A program made the translations under genes and the position numbers. Shown here in pieces: positions 21,356 through 33,082 of a DNA stretch of 64,000 bases (its first letter is position 1; every line of letters begins with the position of its first letter). The notes beneath the pieces were generated by a model. That model searched no databases. It was not told the DNA's origin and saw nothing but the letters and a program-made list of their open reading frames with translations. The stretch comes from Liopterus haemorrhoidalis (Eukaryota > Arthropoda > Insecta > Coleoptera > Dytiscidae): contig OZ020611.1 in the NCBI GenBank assembly GCA_963971575.1, positions 55,089,381-55,153,380 of the forward strand, given 5' to 3'.

Positions 21356-21903
21356 GTTCTTTCATTCTACGTCGGCAAGTCATTAGTGATACACATTTAC
21401 CAATTGCATTTTCCAACTAGATTTTTATAGCTGCCGTTGTTTCGCGTCTATTTTGCTTCACAATTCTCCTCAGAGTTCTATTGCCTCGCACAGAAGTGGA
21501 CAACCAGATTTGCGCTCAACATTAATAAAACTACAATAAATAAAACAAATTAATAATCAGTGTGTGACAGTAAGCAACCAAATACGCGATATTCTACTGT
21601 TTTAAAATGACTACAGTAATTTATTTGTTTTTAACAGGAGTACGAATTTATTTGTTGCATGATTATGCAAGTATGAATACATTTATTGTAGCTTAGACAT
21701 ATGGGTTTATTTTAAAATAAATGAATACTAAACTAAAATAAGAATTTTATATTAAAATATATTCTATTTAACTATATGTAGTTAATAAAATAACTTTAAC
21801 TTTAACTATATATAGTATAAAAAATAAACTATAGTTTATTTTTTTTATTCAATTTAATTTTTTTTATATACTATCTCCCTTACGGTATATCAATTATATA
21901 GAT
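21356..21903. other. stretch without recognised gene
   Basis: AT-rich, no supported feature. Confidence 0.4.
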
Positions 21904-21905
21904 TA

Positions 21906-23186
21906 CCAGGTCTACAAGTATGAAATGCGGATTTTTTTTTTAAATAAAACACGTTAAACTCCAAAGAACAGTAAAAGTTTATTTATTCAAAGTATGCTCC
22001 ATTAGAAGTTATACATTTTTCCCATCTTTCAGGCAATTTGTGAATACCTCGCCAGTAGAACTCTTCCCCTTTCCCCGCAAACCATTCATCTAGCCATTCT
22101 TTCACATTTTCATATGAACAAAAGTGCTGCTCGGCAAGTACGTGACCCATCGATGCGAACAAGTGGTAATCTGAAAGGGCCAGTCTGGTGAGTAAGCGGC
22201 ATGGGGTAGCACTTCCCACTTGAGTGCCTCCAATGTGTTGCAAACTGCTTTTGCCTTATGTGATGGAACGTTATCTTGAAAAAAGATTACTTTGCTCTGT
22301 CTTCTTTCGTATTCTGGTCGTTTTATGCAGCGAATGGTTCAATTCGATCAGTTGTTGTTGGTAGCGTTGGGTATTAACTGTTTCACCAGGTTTTAACAAT
22401 TCATAATAGACCACACCTTTTTGGTCCCACCAAGTACAGAGCATTGTCTTTTTGCCAAAGCGATTCGGTCTTGCAGTTGATGTGGATGGTGAGCCTGGGT
22501 TCCCCCATGATTTTTTGCGTTTGGGATTTTCAAAATAAATCCATTTTTCATCGCCAGTAACGATACGATGCAAAAAAGACTTTCTTTTGTATCGTGCAAG
22601 CAAAATTTCACGTGTTTTTCCGTTTTTCCATCTGCCTCTCATTCAATGCATGTGGAACCCATCTGCCGACTTTCTGGATCTTACCCATCTCTCGTAGGCG
22701 ATTGGAAACAGCTTGTTGACTAACGCCTAATTGCTCTGCTAGTTGTTTTTGAGATTGACTATCGTCTTCCTGTAGCAATGTTTCCAATTTTGTATCTTCA
22801 TATTTTTTTGGAGGTTTTCCATGTTCTATGTCTGTAAGATCAAAGTCACCACTTTTGAAACGCCGAAACCATCGTCCACACGTATCTTGCGATGGAGCAT
22901 ATTCACCATAAGCTTCTCGAAGCAGTCGGTATGATTCAGCAGCAGTTTTTTTCAAATGAAAACAAAACAGTAGTATTGTCCGCGAATGCTTTTTATTTGG
23001 CACAAAATTTGACATTTTTAACACAGTAAAACAAAACTATATGATCACTTTTCAAATTATAACCTATACGCATTTGACACTTAATGATAACTTAACAAAA
23101 CGCCATATGTGTTGAAACTTTGATTTACACACTATGTTTGCGCGGCAAGTTTGAAAAAAATCCGCATTTCATACTTGTAGACCTGG
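21906..23186 (-). mobile_element. full-length mariner element
   Basis: Perfect inverted repeats of about 32 bp start CCAGGTCTACAAGTATGAAA at both ends and are flanked by TA (21904-21905 and 23187-23188). The 1281-bp length equals a full-size mariner. The transposase is on the minus strand and has frame breaks. Perfect ends suggest a fairly recent insertion. Confidence 0.95.
21983..23024 (-). pseudogene. mariner transposase, frameshifted
   Basis: Starts MLKMSNFVPNKKHSRTILLF with a helix-turn-helix including SYRLLREAYGEYAPSQDTC and WFRRFKSGDFDLTD, the linker HGKPPKK, a second helix-turn-helix (QKQLAEQLGVSQQAVSNRLR) and WVPHALNE. Catalytic blocks follow: HRIVTGDEKWIYFENPKR (first Asp), VIFFQDNVPSH (second Asp) and SPD with LALSDYHLF (third Asp), so the DD34D triad is retained. 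The end is WEKCITSNGAYFE. Frame breaks occur near 22620, 22265 and 22180. About 345 codons in total, the normal mariner size. Confidence 0.93.
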
Positions 23187-23299
23187 TATGTTTAATAATT
23201 TCAGTCACCTAGTACGAATACATTTGGGTTTGGGCTTGTAGTTTTTATCACTTTTATCCATAAATATAACCGTTAAATCGTAAAAAATAGTAACCGCAA

Positions 23300-24290
23300 C
23301 TAGAAAAATAAATCTACCCTACTTAATGTAAAAAATCAGCTCCAAAAAGGCTCTCCCGTACTCGGCTGACTCGTCCCTACTCGAGAGAGTACATTTTGTT
23401 CGTTTCAATCTCTAAAAATATTGCAAAATGTCTAAAATCTCAATTTCTTAGAAACTTAAAAACTACGCCATGCGGTCGGGAACATTGGGATAAATGTAAT
23501 CAGCCTTTTTTTGTCGACCTGTACCCCTGTCACTGAAAAAAATATACTTATTTCATCCCCTCCTGCGATCAGAGAAAAATTGCCAAATAAGAAAATCGTG
23601 AAAGATCCACTCTTCAAACCCCCCAAAAAAATAAAATGTAGTCTAAAAATTATAGAAACCCGGTACGCTGCATAAGCAGTTTAAATAGGTTGGGAAGAAA
23701 AAAAAAAAAAAAAAAAAATGCGAAAAAGACGAAATCAAGACATCCAAGAAAAAACAGAAGTACCTCTAAGTGGCAGGGAAAATCTGGGAAAATGTGGTCA
23801 GCTACCTTTGAAGGACCCTACTTCTCCCTGAGGGCAAATATTATACGTTTATATTCCCTAAAAGGTCAAGATATGACAAAAAGCGTGTCTCCCAGAAAAT
23901 TCAAAAATACTACAGAGTGGTAGGGAAACTTGTGAAAAAAGTAATCTTCAACCTTCGGCGGCCTTCCTTCTAACCTTGAACATAAATTTTGTTCGTTACG
24001 CTCGCTAAAAAATCGGGAAAAAAGTGGTCAGCAACCTTCGAACGGGCCGTCCTCTAACGCTGAAGGTAAAAATGCATCGCTATATTCCCTGGTGCGACTG
24101 GGCAAAATTATAGGAAAGGAAAATCGTGAAAAATTAACTTTCTCGACGTCGCGGGAAATTAAAAATTAGCTTAAGCACTGAAGAAAGCAAATCCGCTGCC
24201 TACGACTTTCGTTTATAGAAAATCGGTCAATCCGTATAAAGACAGTGCCATTTTATGTGTACTACCCCTAGTTCAAGACTAGTATAATGA
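23300..24290. repeat. degenerate tandem repeat region
   Basis: Variants of AAAATGTGGTCAGCTACCTT follow GGGAAA-type phrases near 23477, 23770, 23915 and 24010, each followed by a cluster like CCTTCTAACCTTGAA and ATTCCCT. The units are strongly diverged, roughly 90-150 bp apart. No coding frame is supported. Confidence 0.5.
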
Positions 24291-24358
24291 ACGGTTTAAC
24301 TATACTTTGTTTTCCTTTTCCAAAGGTCATTCAAGGTCAACAAAGAATCTGTGCAAGT

Positions 24359-24396
24359 AATGAAGTTAGCAAATAGTCCTTTTTGCTAACTTCATT
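24359..24396. repeat. perfect 15-bp stem hairpin
   Basis: AATGAAGTTAGCAAA at 24359-24373 is exactly inverted at 24382-24396 across an 8-nt loop. Confidence 0.85.
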
Positions 24397-24399
24397 GCC

Positions 24400-25130
24400 A
24401 TCTACAGGGCAACCCTAACCACAGGACTAAATGGGCTACAGCCCCGGGACGTAAGCCTTTCGTGGGCGGCATTTTAGCATTTTTATTGGTGTTATGCAGT
24501 GGCGCAGACAAGGGGGGGGGCCTGGGCCCCTCCCATGACCAGCAGATTACACGGCGCTGCTCGGAGAGTTGATGATAATATTTGTTAACCACAACAGTAG
24601 TTAATTTTTAAATTACTTCATTGTTAACAATATTGGCATTTTTTTTTTTCGTATAAATAAACATTTTTTAAGATTGCCTACTCTTGATAAAGTGACATAA
24701 TTATTGTTCACGTGAAAATACATCACTTTTCAAATATGCTCCTACGAATAATATGAAGGGGAGCGTTGATCCTTTTTCCCCCTGACACATCGAGTAAAAC
24801 ATTCGCCCAGTCTAATGATAAAACTGTTTTTAACAACTAATTACTCGATTCAGATAAGATAAAGTGGAAATCTGACTTCAGTATAACCTTCAGAATATAA
24901 TTTTAAAATGACACCTCAACCGTGAAATAGAGTAGAAATAGTAGAAATATAATAAAGAGAGTTTTGGAGACAATCGCGGTCTTAAAATCAGTATTTGGTT
25001 TTATTTTGTAGATAAATGTAAATATCAATATCTTCTTAGGTATTTTTGAAATAATGATGTTTTACACACAAAAAGGACTGGTATAAGTTGTACTGAACAA
25101 CAGTGGCGTATTCAGAGGGGAGGGGGACAC
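24400..25130. mobile_element. cluster of hAT-like termini
   Basis: Three starts of hAT style occur: CAGGGCAACCCTAACCACAG near 24407, CAGTGGCGCAGACAAGGGG near 24506 and CAGTGGCGTATTCAGAGG near 25101. No pair shares a target duplication that I could find, so these are probably fragments. No transposase remains. Confidence 0.4.
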
Positions 25131-25284
25131 AAATCTCTTCTGAAGGACCAATGAAATGAAAATTTAACAAATTTATCATAATCGTACAGCAAAATAACTT
25201 GTGTATTTTACAATAACAATAAGCTATATTTTATTATGATTAGTGTTGAAATTAACAGAAAATGCAAGTTTACATGTTATTTTT

Positions 25285-25450
25285 AGGTTTTCGTAGGTAT
25301 AATCAAGAAATCCTTAAATCCTGTTTTCTGAGTCTGTTCGTTCGGTACAAATTGTGGCCAAGCGGTTGATTTAGAGAACTGAACATAAGTAAAAGAAATA
25401 CTGAGACTTATAAAAATATATCCCGCGAAAAATATAAATAAATATGTATT
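25285..25450 (-). repeat. repeat of the AAACCCTTATA family
   Basis: TTTTCGTAGGTATAATCAAG is followed by AAATTGTGGCCAAGCGGTTG, parallel to the arrangement at 2797-2965. Confidence 0.5.
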
Positions 25451-25562
25451 TATCGAAGAAAAAATCAAGTGAAAGTTTTTTATACATGGATTAACAATAT
25501 ACCATTATTTTATCAACAAATAATGGAATTATTATTTGATATAAACATCAATATCCAACAGC

Positions 25563-26086
25563 AGAGGTGTCGAACTGATTTTGGTCGCAGTCTATTTTAC
25601 ATACAAAATGATAAGCAGTGACGGAACTTTAAATATCCCGAAGGGTTTCTTGACATTTTTTTATAAACAGAAAAGGGGAAGAGGGTATATTTTACATTTT
25701 TAAATATATTTTTCCCCTAAATAAGCTCAAGTGATTTTGATTACCGCTTCAGGGGCCACAAAAAATGAGATTGAGGGCATTATGTGGCCTGCGTGCCCTC
25801 GAAATTTGATTCGGCTCTCCCCAAGACAAAATCCTGGCTGCGCCACTGGTTTTATATATAGAACGGGGCACTTATCCAGGGGCGCCATTGCAGAGATGAG
25901 GACTTTTTTTTGCTTTTCACTTGGATTTGGGAAAGTCAAGACCTTTGTTTTTTGTTTAATCAATTTACTTTATTTGCCAAGGGCGCCAAAAACATTGCTA
26001 TGGTTCTGGTTATGTATTTTCTTGTGAAGAGGGGTATTATTTTTAGTAGCCCACGGGCGCCGAATATCCTAAGACGGCCCTGGCCA
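25563..26086. mobile_element. hAT fragments
   Basis: CAGAGGTGTCGAACTGATTT at 25563, CAGTGACGGAAC at 25616 with a partial inverted partner ending GCGCCACTG at 25850, and CAGGGGCGCCATTGCAGAG near 25876 with an inverted partner ending GACGGCCCTG near 26082. The phrase GATGAGGACTTTTTTTTGC links this block to the interior of the hAT at 7923. No matching 8-bp duplications were found. Confidence 0.45.
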
Positions 26087-26205
26087 TCTAACAACATAGG
26101 CTGCGCAATAAGATTTCAATGTGGGATAATTGTGTGTTGTATTGCGTGTTGTATGGATACATATTATGAATTTTTATGGTTTTTGTATAGGTATAACTGG
26201 TTTAA

Positions 26206-29200
26206 TCTATATATATAAAAGCAAGTGTCCTGACTGACTGACTCATCACCGCCCAGCCCGAACCCTTGGGCCTAGAAACTTGAAATTTGGAGAGTATATT
26301 CCCTCCATGACGTAAGCACCCACTAAGAAGGGATTTTTCGAAATTCAACCCCAAAGGGGCGAAAAGGGGTGAAATGTGATTTCACGGATTCTTTAATATC
26401 TCTTCGGGTCGATGGGATATCGACTTAGTTTTTGCTTACAAAGATTACACATACATATGCCGAAAAACTTATTTCAGGATTTGGTCCTAATCAACCCCTA
26501 AAGGGGTGAATCTACAATCGGGGTGAATTTTACATCCCGTCGTATTTCCTGTGTTTGTTGAGTTATAAGGTTTCTTTTTAGCACATATGTGTCTTTTTAT
26601 AATATCTCGAAATGGTTGTGACAGTTTTTTAAAATTTCACCCCTAAAGGGTGAAAAGGGGTAATATGTGATTTCAAGGATTCTTTAATATCTCTTAGGAC
26701 CAATAAGATATCCACTTGCTTTTTGCTTACAAAAAATACCCATACAAAACCGAAAAACCAATTCCAGCATTTTGTCCTTATCAACCCCTAAAGGGGTGAA
26801 TCTACAATTGGGGCGAATTATACATCCCGCCGTATTTCCTGTGATTGTTGAGATGTGACATTACTTTTTGGCACATAGGTGTATTTTTAAAATATTTCGA
26901 AATGGTTTTGACAGCTTTTCAAAATTTCAGCCCCAAAGGGTGAAAAGGGGTGACATGTGATTTCAAGGATTCCTTAATATTTCTTAGGACCAATAAGATA
27001 TCAACTTAGTTTTTGCTTACAAAGATTACACATACATATGCCGAAAAACTTATTTCAGGATTTGGTCCTAATCAACCCCTAAAGGGGTGAATCTACAATC
27101 GGGGTGAATTTTACATCCCGTCGTATTTCCTGTGTTTGTTGAGTTATAAGGTTTCTTTTTGGCACATAGGATTCTTTTTATAATATCTCGAAATGGTTTT
27201 TACAGTTTTTTAAAATTTCACCCCTAAAGGTTGAAAAGGGGTGATATGTGATTTCAAGGATTCTTTAATATCTCTTAGGACCAATAAGATATCGACTTGC
27301 TTTTTACTTACATAAATTACCCATACAAATACCGAAAAACTGATTTCAGGATTTTGTTCTTATCAACCCCTAAAGGGGTGAATCTACAATTGGGGTGAAT
27401 TATACATCCTGTCGTATTTCCTGTGATTGTTGAGATGTAACATTACTTTTTGGCACATAGGTGTATTTTTAAAATATTTCGAAATGGTTGTGACGGTTTT
27501 TTAAAATTTCAGCCCCAAAGGGTGAAAAAGGGTGACATGTGATTTCAAGGATTCCTTAATATTTCTTAGGACCAATAAGATATCGACTTGGTATTTTCTT
27601 ACAATAATTACTCATACAAATGCCAAAAAACTTATTTCAGGATTTTGTCCTAATCAACCACTAAAGGCGTAAATCTACAAACGGGGTGAATTATACATCC
27701 CGTCGTATTTCATATGTTTGTTGAGCTATAAAATTAATTTTTTGCACCTAGGTGTCTTTTTCGAAAAAATATTTCGAAATGGTATTAACAGTTTTTTAAA
27801 ATTACATCCCTAAATGGCGAAAAGGGGTGAAATGTTAATTCAATGATTTCTTAATATCTCTTAGGACCAATAAGATACCGACTTGGTTTTTGCTTACAAA
27901 GATTACTCATACAAATGCCGAAAAACTTATTTCAGGATTTTGTCTAATCAACCCCTGAAGGTGTGAATCTACAAACGGGGTGAATTATACATCCCGTCGT
28001 ATTTCCTGTATTTGTTGTGTTATACAATTTCTTTTTTGCACAAAAGTGTCTTTTTAAAATATCTCGAAATAGTATTGATAGTTTTTTAAAATTACGTCCC
28101 TAAAGGGTGAAAAGGGGTGAAATGTGAATTCAAGGATTCCTTAATATCTCTTAGGTCCAATTTTTGCTTACAAAGATTACTCATACAAATGCCGTAAAAC
28201 TTATTTCAGATTTAGTATTTTTAAAATATTTCGAAATGGTTTTGACAGTTTTTTAAAATTTCAGCCCCAAAGGGTGAAAAGGGATGACATGTTAATTCAA
28301 TGATTTCTTAATATCTCGTAGGACCAATAAGATACCGACTTGGTTTTTGCTTACAAAGATTACTCATACAAATACCGAAAAACTTATTTCAGGATTTTGT
28401 CCTAATCAACCCGTAAAGGGGTGTATATACAATCGGGGTGAATTAAACATGCTGTCGTATTTCCTGAGTTTGTTGAGTTAGAAAATTTCTTTTTGGCACA
28501 TAAGTGTCTTTTTAAAATATCTCCAAATAATATTGACAGTGTTTTAAAATTGCATCCCTTAAGGGTGCAAAGGAGTGAAATGTCAATTCAAGGATTTCTT
28601 AATATCTCTTCGGACCAATAAAATATCGACTTGGTTTTTTCTTACAAAGATTACTCATACAGATGCCGAAAAGCCTATTTCAGGATTTTGTCCTAATCAA
28701 CTCCTAAAGGGGTGAATCTACAATCGGGGTGAATTTTACATCCCGTCGTATTTCCTGTGTTTGTTGAGTTATAAGGTTTCTTTTTGGCACATACGTGTCT
28801 TTTTAAAATTCCTCGAAATAATTTTGACAGTTTTTTAAAATTTCACCTTTAAAGGTGTAAATGGGTATTTTTTTATTCGATAGAACGTTTTTTGGACATA
28901 GATACATGAAATTCGCAAAGTATATTTTTTCCATGATGTAAGCACTTACTAATAAGAGATTTTTCGAAGTTGACCTCGAAGGGTCTAAAAAGGGGGTCAA
29001 ATGTGATTTCAGGGATTCCTCAAAATCTCTTAGGACCAATCAGATATCGACTTGGTTTTTACTTACAATGGTTATCTAAACAAATGTATAAATAACATAG
29101 GAATTCAGAATTTTGTCTTAATTAACCTCTAAATTGAACCCTTCGTATTTCCAGTTTCTTAGTTCCAATCTTTGTTGAGTTATAACACTCATTTTTGATA

Positions 29201-30134
29201 GAACATCTCTTGGATATACTGACATGAAATTCGGTAATTATATTCCGTCCATGATGTAAGCACCCACTAAGAAGGGGTTTTATAAAATTCCAGCCCTAAG
29301 GGGTGAAAAGGGATGCAATTTGATTTCAGGGATTCCTCAATATCTCTTAGGACTAATGATTTTTGCTTAAAAAGGTTACCCATACATTTTTTTTTTATTC
29401 AGGATTTTTCCCTAATCAACCCCTAAACGGGTGAATCTACATTCAGGTTGAATTATAGAAACCTTTGTATTTCCTGAGTTATAACATTTCATTTTGGTGC
29501 ATAGGTTTCTATTCAAAATAGTTAGAAAGCGTTTTTACATTTTTTTTAATTTCATTCCTAACGGGGTAAATTGGTATTTTTATTCGATAGAACGTCCCTT
29601 GACATACAGACATTCGGGAAATATATTCCCTCCATGACGTAAGCACCCACTAATATGGAATTTTTCAAAATTCGGTCCCTAAGGGGGTGAAATTGGCTGA
29701 AATGTGATTTCACGGATTCCTCAATATCTCTTAGGACCATTGAGATATCGACTTGGTTTTTACTTACAAAGGTTACCCATAAAAATATAAAGTTATGTCA
29801 AAATTATACCCTAATCAACCCCTATAGAAGAATTATAAAACTCTTCGCATTTTCTTCGTTTGTTGAGTTATAATATTCCTTTTAACATATATATGTCTTT
29901 CTAAAATGTTTAAAAAGTTTTACAGTTTTTTTTTTACTCAGTAGTTCGAGCCCTATATAGTGTAAAAGGGTATAATGTTTTTTCATGGTTTCCTCAATAT
30001 CTCTTAGGACAGATGAGATATCGACTAGGTTTTTGCTTACAAAGGTTACCCATACACATGTTTAAAAACAAACTGAGGATTTTACACTAATGCGTCCGTC
30101 AGTATACCGTAGCGAAGCACGGGTACTCAGCTAG
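26206..30134 (+). mobile_element. non-autonomous Helitron B
   Basis: Starts TCTATATATATAAAAGCAAG and ends with a hairpin (CCGTAGCGAAGCACGG) plus GTACTCAGCTAG. The host bases are A at 26205 and T at 30135, matching the A^T rule without duplication. Its first 150 bp and last 100 bp match Helitrons A and C in inverted orientation. The interior is mainly a ~290-bp tandem array, followed by a more diverged 3' portion from about 28860. No Rep/helicase frame. Confidence 0.87.
26290..28860 (+). repeat. ~290-bp tandem array inside Helitron B
   Basis: GCACATA followed by a GTCTTTTT-like phrase recurs near 26581, 26871, 27163, 27456, 27746, 28040, 28495 and 28789. Spacing is about 290-294 bp except for one 455-bp interval, where a partial unit and a deletion (near 28160-28215) sit. 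Units are reverse complements of those in Helitron A. Confidence 0.88.
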
Positions 30135-30484
30135 TAATAAGTAAATATGATAATTATTAACAACGAGAAGTTTTAAAAATTGTTATACACACACCGATTT
30201 CATTGAACGTTGAAATATTGAAGTATTTTTTCTGAATCACTAACATACGTTATTGACAAATAATATAAGAAAATTTAAAAAAAAAGATAGAACAACTAAA
30301 CGAAATCGTCGTAGATAATTTTCGAATTGTGATGTTTAACATTAATTAAATTGTAACAAGTGAGTCAAAATATACGTTGCACGTATTTTATAAGTTCGTA
30401 CAGTCAGCTGTCATGGTCAAGTGGATAAAATCAAATTTTACTCGACCTCAGTTACCAGTCTAATGTAAACGCGCCATTACTACG
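30135..30484. other. stretch without recognised gene
   Basis: Nothing supported. Confidence 0.4.
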
Positions 30485-30712
30485 CGCTTCACTAATACTA
30501 GAATCTGTATTGTGGACAGACTGGACAAATGGTTGTACTATGTCTTATTTTTGTTTTTCTTTTCTTTTATGTTATATCTTTCTTTGTAAGTTATGTAATT
30601 ATTCTGTTCACTATCAGTTTGTTTTGTTTGTTACTACTTGTATATTATATGTATATTGTTTTTGGCCTAGATGCCGGTTAATACATGGTAATAATAATAA
30701 TAATTACTCATA
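30485..30712 (+). mobile_element. LINE 3' end with (TAA)n tail
   Basis: A T-rich untranslated-like stretch ends GATGCCGGTTAATACATGG and a run of AATAATAATAATAATT. A simple TAA-type tail is typical of several insect LINE families. The upstream coding part is not recognisable. Confidence 0.4.
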
Positions 30713-31741
30713 AGAGTGTTGATGACTGAAAATTCACAGCAGGTATTGGCAGCATAGTCAAAGCACAAGAAATATAAAATTACTTGATATGTTACACTTA
30801 TCCTGAACAGATAAAGGTAACTATGATGAAGTTCTGAGAAGAGTGCGTCCTGTAACCGAATTTAAGAAAGGAAATAAGGTATTTTGGCTATGTTATGCTT
30901 CATAAGAAGTACTATCTACTTTAACTCAACATTGAACGAAAGTCATCAGAAAAAGAAAATACAAGTTACAAACTTTAAGAGACTAGCTCGAAATGAACAA
31001 TGTAAGCGTGTGTAAAGCCTTGCTTCAAGAGATAAATAACACTATTGGCTGCCAACTTCTGCCACGGTAATCTAACGTTAAAAAAGAAAGAAGAAGAAAC
31101 TATAGATATCAACCCTAAATTGATTACAAATTTATATGCCAGAGACTTTGGGTTTAAGGAAATATTAAGTAGTTTACTAACTTTAAATTTATAAACAACA
31201 TTTTTTTATTGAATTGGCAATTCGTATGACGCTAATCAATAAGTAAAACTGTTGTAATATAGATATTTTATGATTAAATTGTAATAAAAGTCTAATTATA
31301 AGGTCAATCGATGTATTAAACCCACGGGTGGTATGTCGCTATGTCGATTAGAATGTGAATGACGAAATACTTGTGTATTTCTTCAATCCACGTGTCAATA
31401 GTTTATTGCACCTGGTTGAACAGGCGTGGAAGGTTAATAACAAATCATAAACTATAGTTGCAAAACAATAAGAAGGACAATTGTAGTGAATCAGAAGAAA
31501 CAACAAATACTGATCTACAAATCAATATATTTACTACTCTTTAAAGGCTTATTCAGCGAGAACCCTAATTGCGAAACTGAGATATAAAGAAATTAATTGT
31601 CCTGGGAGATGTTGACGAAAAGAGAAAACGAGGAAAATGATCCAATAGAAGTAGGAGGAGAAAATGAAAAGTCGTGCGAATGACAATTAGAGATTTTTTT
31701 TACGGTCCGGAAGGTCTGATAATGATGATGACAATGCTGAG
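30713..31741. other. kilobase without recognised gene
   Basis: No motif-bearing frame, no terminal repeat and no match to the other repeats was noticed. Confidence 0.4.
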
Positions 31742-32467
31742 TCATAATCATTATCAGTAATCAGCCTTTCTTGTCCACTGCTGAACATAGGCCTCCTTTT
31801 TCCATTCGGAACGATCTTGTGCTATTGATTTCCAGTTCCCCGCAACTCTCTTTATGTCATCCGTCCACCTAGTTGGGAGCTTCCTCTGCTTCTGTTGGTA
31901 TCTCTGGGTTTCCAATCTAGGATCTTCTTTGACCATCTGTCATCTTGAAGTCCAGCCACATGTCCAGAGTTCCATTTAAGACGAGCAATTCTTTCTATGA
32001 CATCACATACTTTTGTTTGCTCTCGAATCCACTGATTTGTTTTTCGATCAGCTAGACTAATTCTTAGTATTGATCTCTCCATCGATCTTTCGATCTTTCC
32101 GATCCGTATGTTAGAACAGGTAGTACGCATTGATTGAAAACTTTTTTCTTCAAGCAATTTGGTAAGTTGCTAGTGAAAACATCTCTCAACTTGCCAAAAG
32201 CCGTCCTAGACCGATGCGGCATTTCATTTCACGGGTTTGATTGTCTCGACCAATGTTAATGCCATGCCCTAGATATTTGTAGCTGACTACCTGTTCTATC
32301 CGTTTGCCACCGTGGTATAGATGTTTACTCAATACTAGGTTCGTCATCAATTGCGTCTTAGAGATATTTACCTTGAATCCAATTTTTTCAGTTTCCCTTT
32401 TTAGTTCTTCCAGCATGTACGCCTTGTCTGCTACATTATCTGATAGTAAAATAATATCGTCAGCATT
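31742..32467 (-). pseudogene. RTE-like LINE reverse transcriptase, 3' part
   Basis: On the minus strand: ADDIILLSDNVADKAYMLEE (the end of the YADD catalytic box), KIGFKVNISKTQLMTN, VVSYKYLGHGINIGRDNQ and FGKLRDVF, and NCLKKKVFNQCVLPVLTYGS. After frame breaks come MVKEDPRLETQ, RWTDDIKRVAGNWKSIAQDR and AYVQQWTRKADY. This order is the thumb and C-terminal region of RTE-clade endonuclease-reverse transcriptases. Several stops and frame changes occur at 31930-32160. A TCATCATCATTATCAG-like 3' end fits RTE short-repeat tails. 5'-truncated at the mariner junction near 32467. Confidence 0.85.
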
Positions 32468-32690
32468 GTATTGTCCGTTAATTTTTTGGTTCATTTGGAG
32501 ATAGTCGATGAACGAGATCCCGTTCGCGTCTAAAAAAATTGATGCCATGATCTTTCTGGACTATAAGACGACTTTTAACTTCTTTGGAGTCAGGAAATCG
32601 CTATTAATCCACTTTTTGGACTGTTTCTTGGTCTCTGACGTGTAATAATGGATTCATTTATCATCCATAGTGACGAAGAAAGGTAAAAAA
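32468..32690 (-). pseudogene. mariner transposase fragment joined to the RTE copy
   Basis: Minus-strand reading: VTMDDK, stop, IHYYTSETKKQSKKWINSDF, LTPKKLKVVL, stop, RKIMASIFLDANGISFIDYL and QMNQKINGQY. This is the central block of a SETMAR-like mariner (DETWIHHYTPE, KKVM..IFWD..GI.FIDYL....TING.YY). The first catalytic block is altered and two stops are present. The frame runs on without interruption into the RTE reverse transcriptase, so the combined frame is an artefact of insertion. Confidence 0.8.
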
Positions 32691-32787
32691 TCTACCATTT
32701 TTATGAAACCTATCCAAACTACCAAACTAGCCTGAGAAAGTTGACATCAAATGAGTTTGTTCTTCGCAGAAAAATATTTCATAGCCA

Positions 32788-32880
32788 GGGCCGGCGCGAG
32801 GGTCGTTGACGCCCGTAGGCAAGACTTAATTCAGCCCCTAAGCAGGGCCGTAACTAGCTTTTTCGAGCCCTGAGTATGAT
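32788..32880. mobile_element. two hAT-like left ends in tandem
   Basis: CAGGGCCGGCGCGAGGG at about 32787 and CAGGGCCGTAACTAGC at about 32843 both look like hAT termini; neither has a partner in the vicinity. Confidence 0.4.
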
Positions 32881-33082
32881 TTTATAATTGGGCTCCCCTA
32901 AACATATTATATAAAGTGATGTCCTGGAAACAAAAAGGTCCTTCCTTCTAAAATATAAGTGGTGCCCTAAAAAAACAAATGTCGTCAATTCTTAAATACA
33001 AGTAATTACCTAAAAAAAGGTCTTCGCTATAAAATTACTACTTAGCTATGCTACTTAGCTAATTATTGTGACATCAATTTGG

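Noticed and set aside
25616..25850. Complete hAT MITE with paired ends
   Set aside because: The ends match only partially and the flanking octamers differ, so it was listed as fragments only.
2970..30134. Regularly spaced repeats that could suggest a CRISPR array
   Set aside because: Units are ~290 bp, diverged, contain no unique spacers and lie between Helitron ends in a eukaryotic genome; no cas genes.
31852..32548. A single chimeric protein MASIFLDANGIS...ADDIILL
   Set aside because: The first 26 or so residues are mariner and the rest RTE reverse transcriptase; the fusion is an insertion junction, not a gene.
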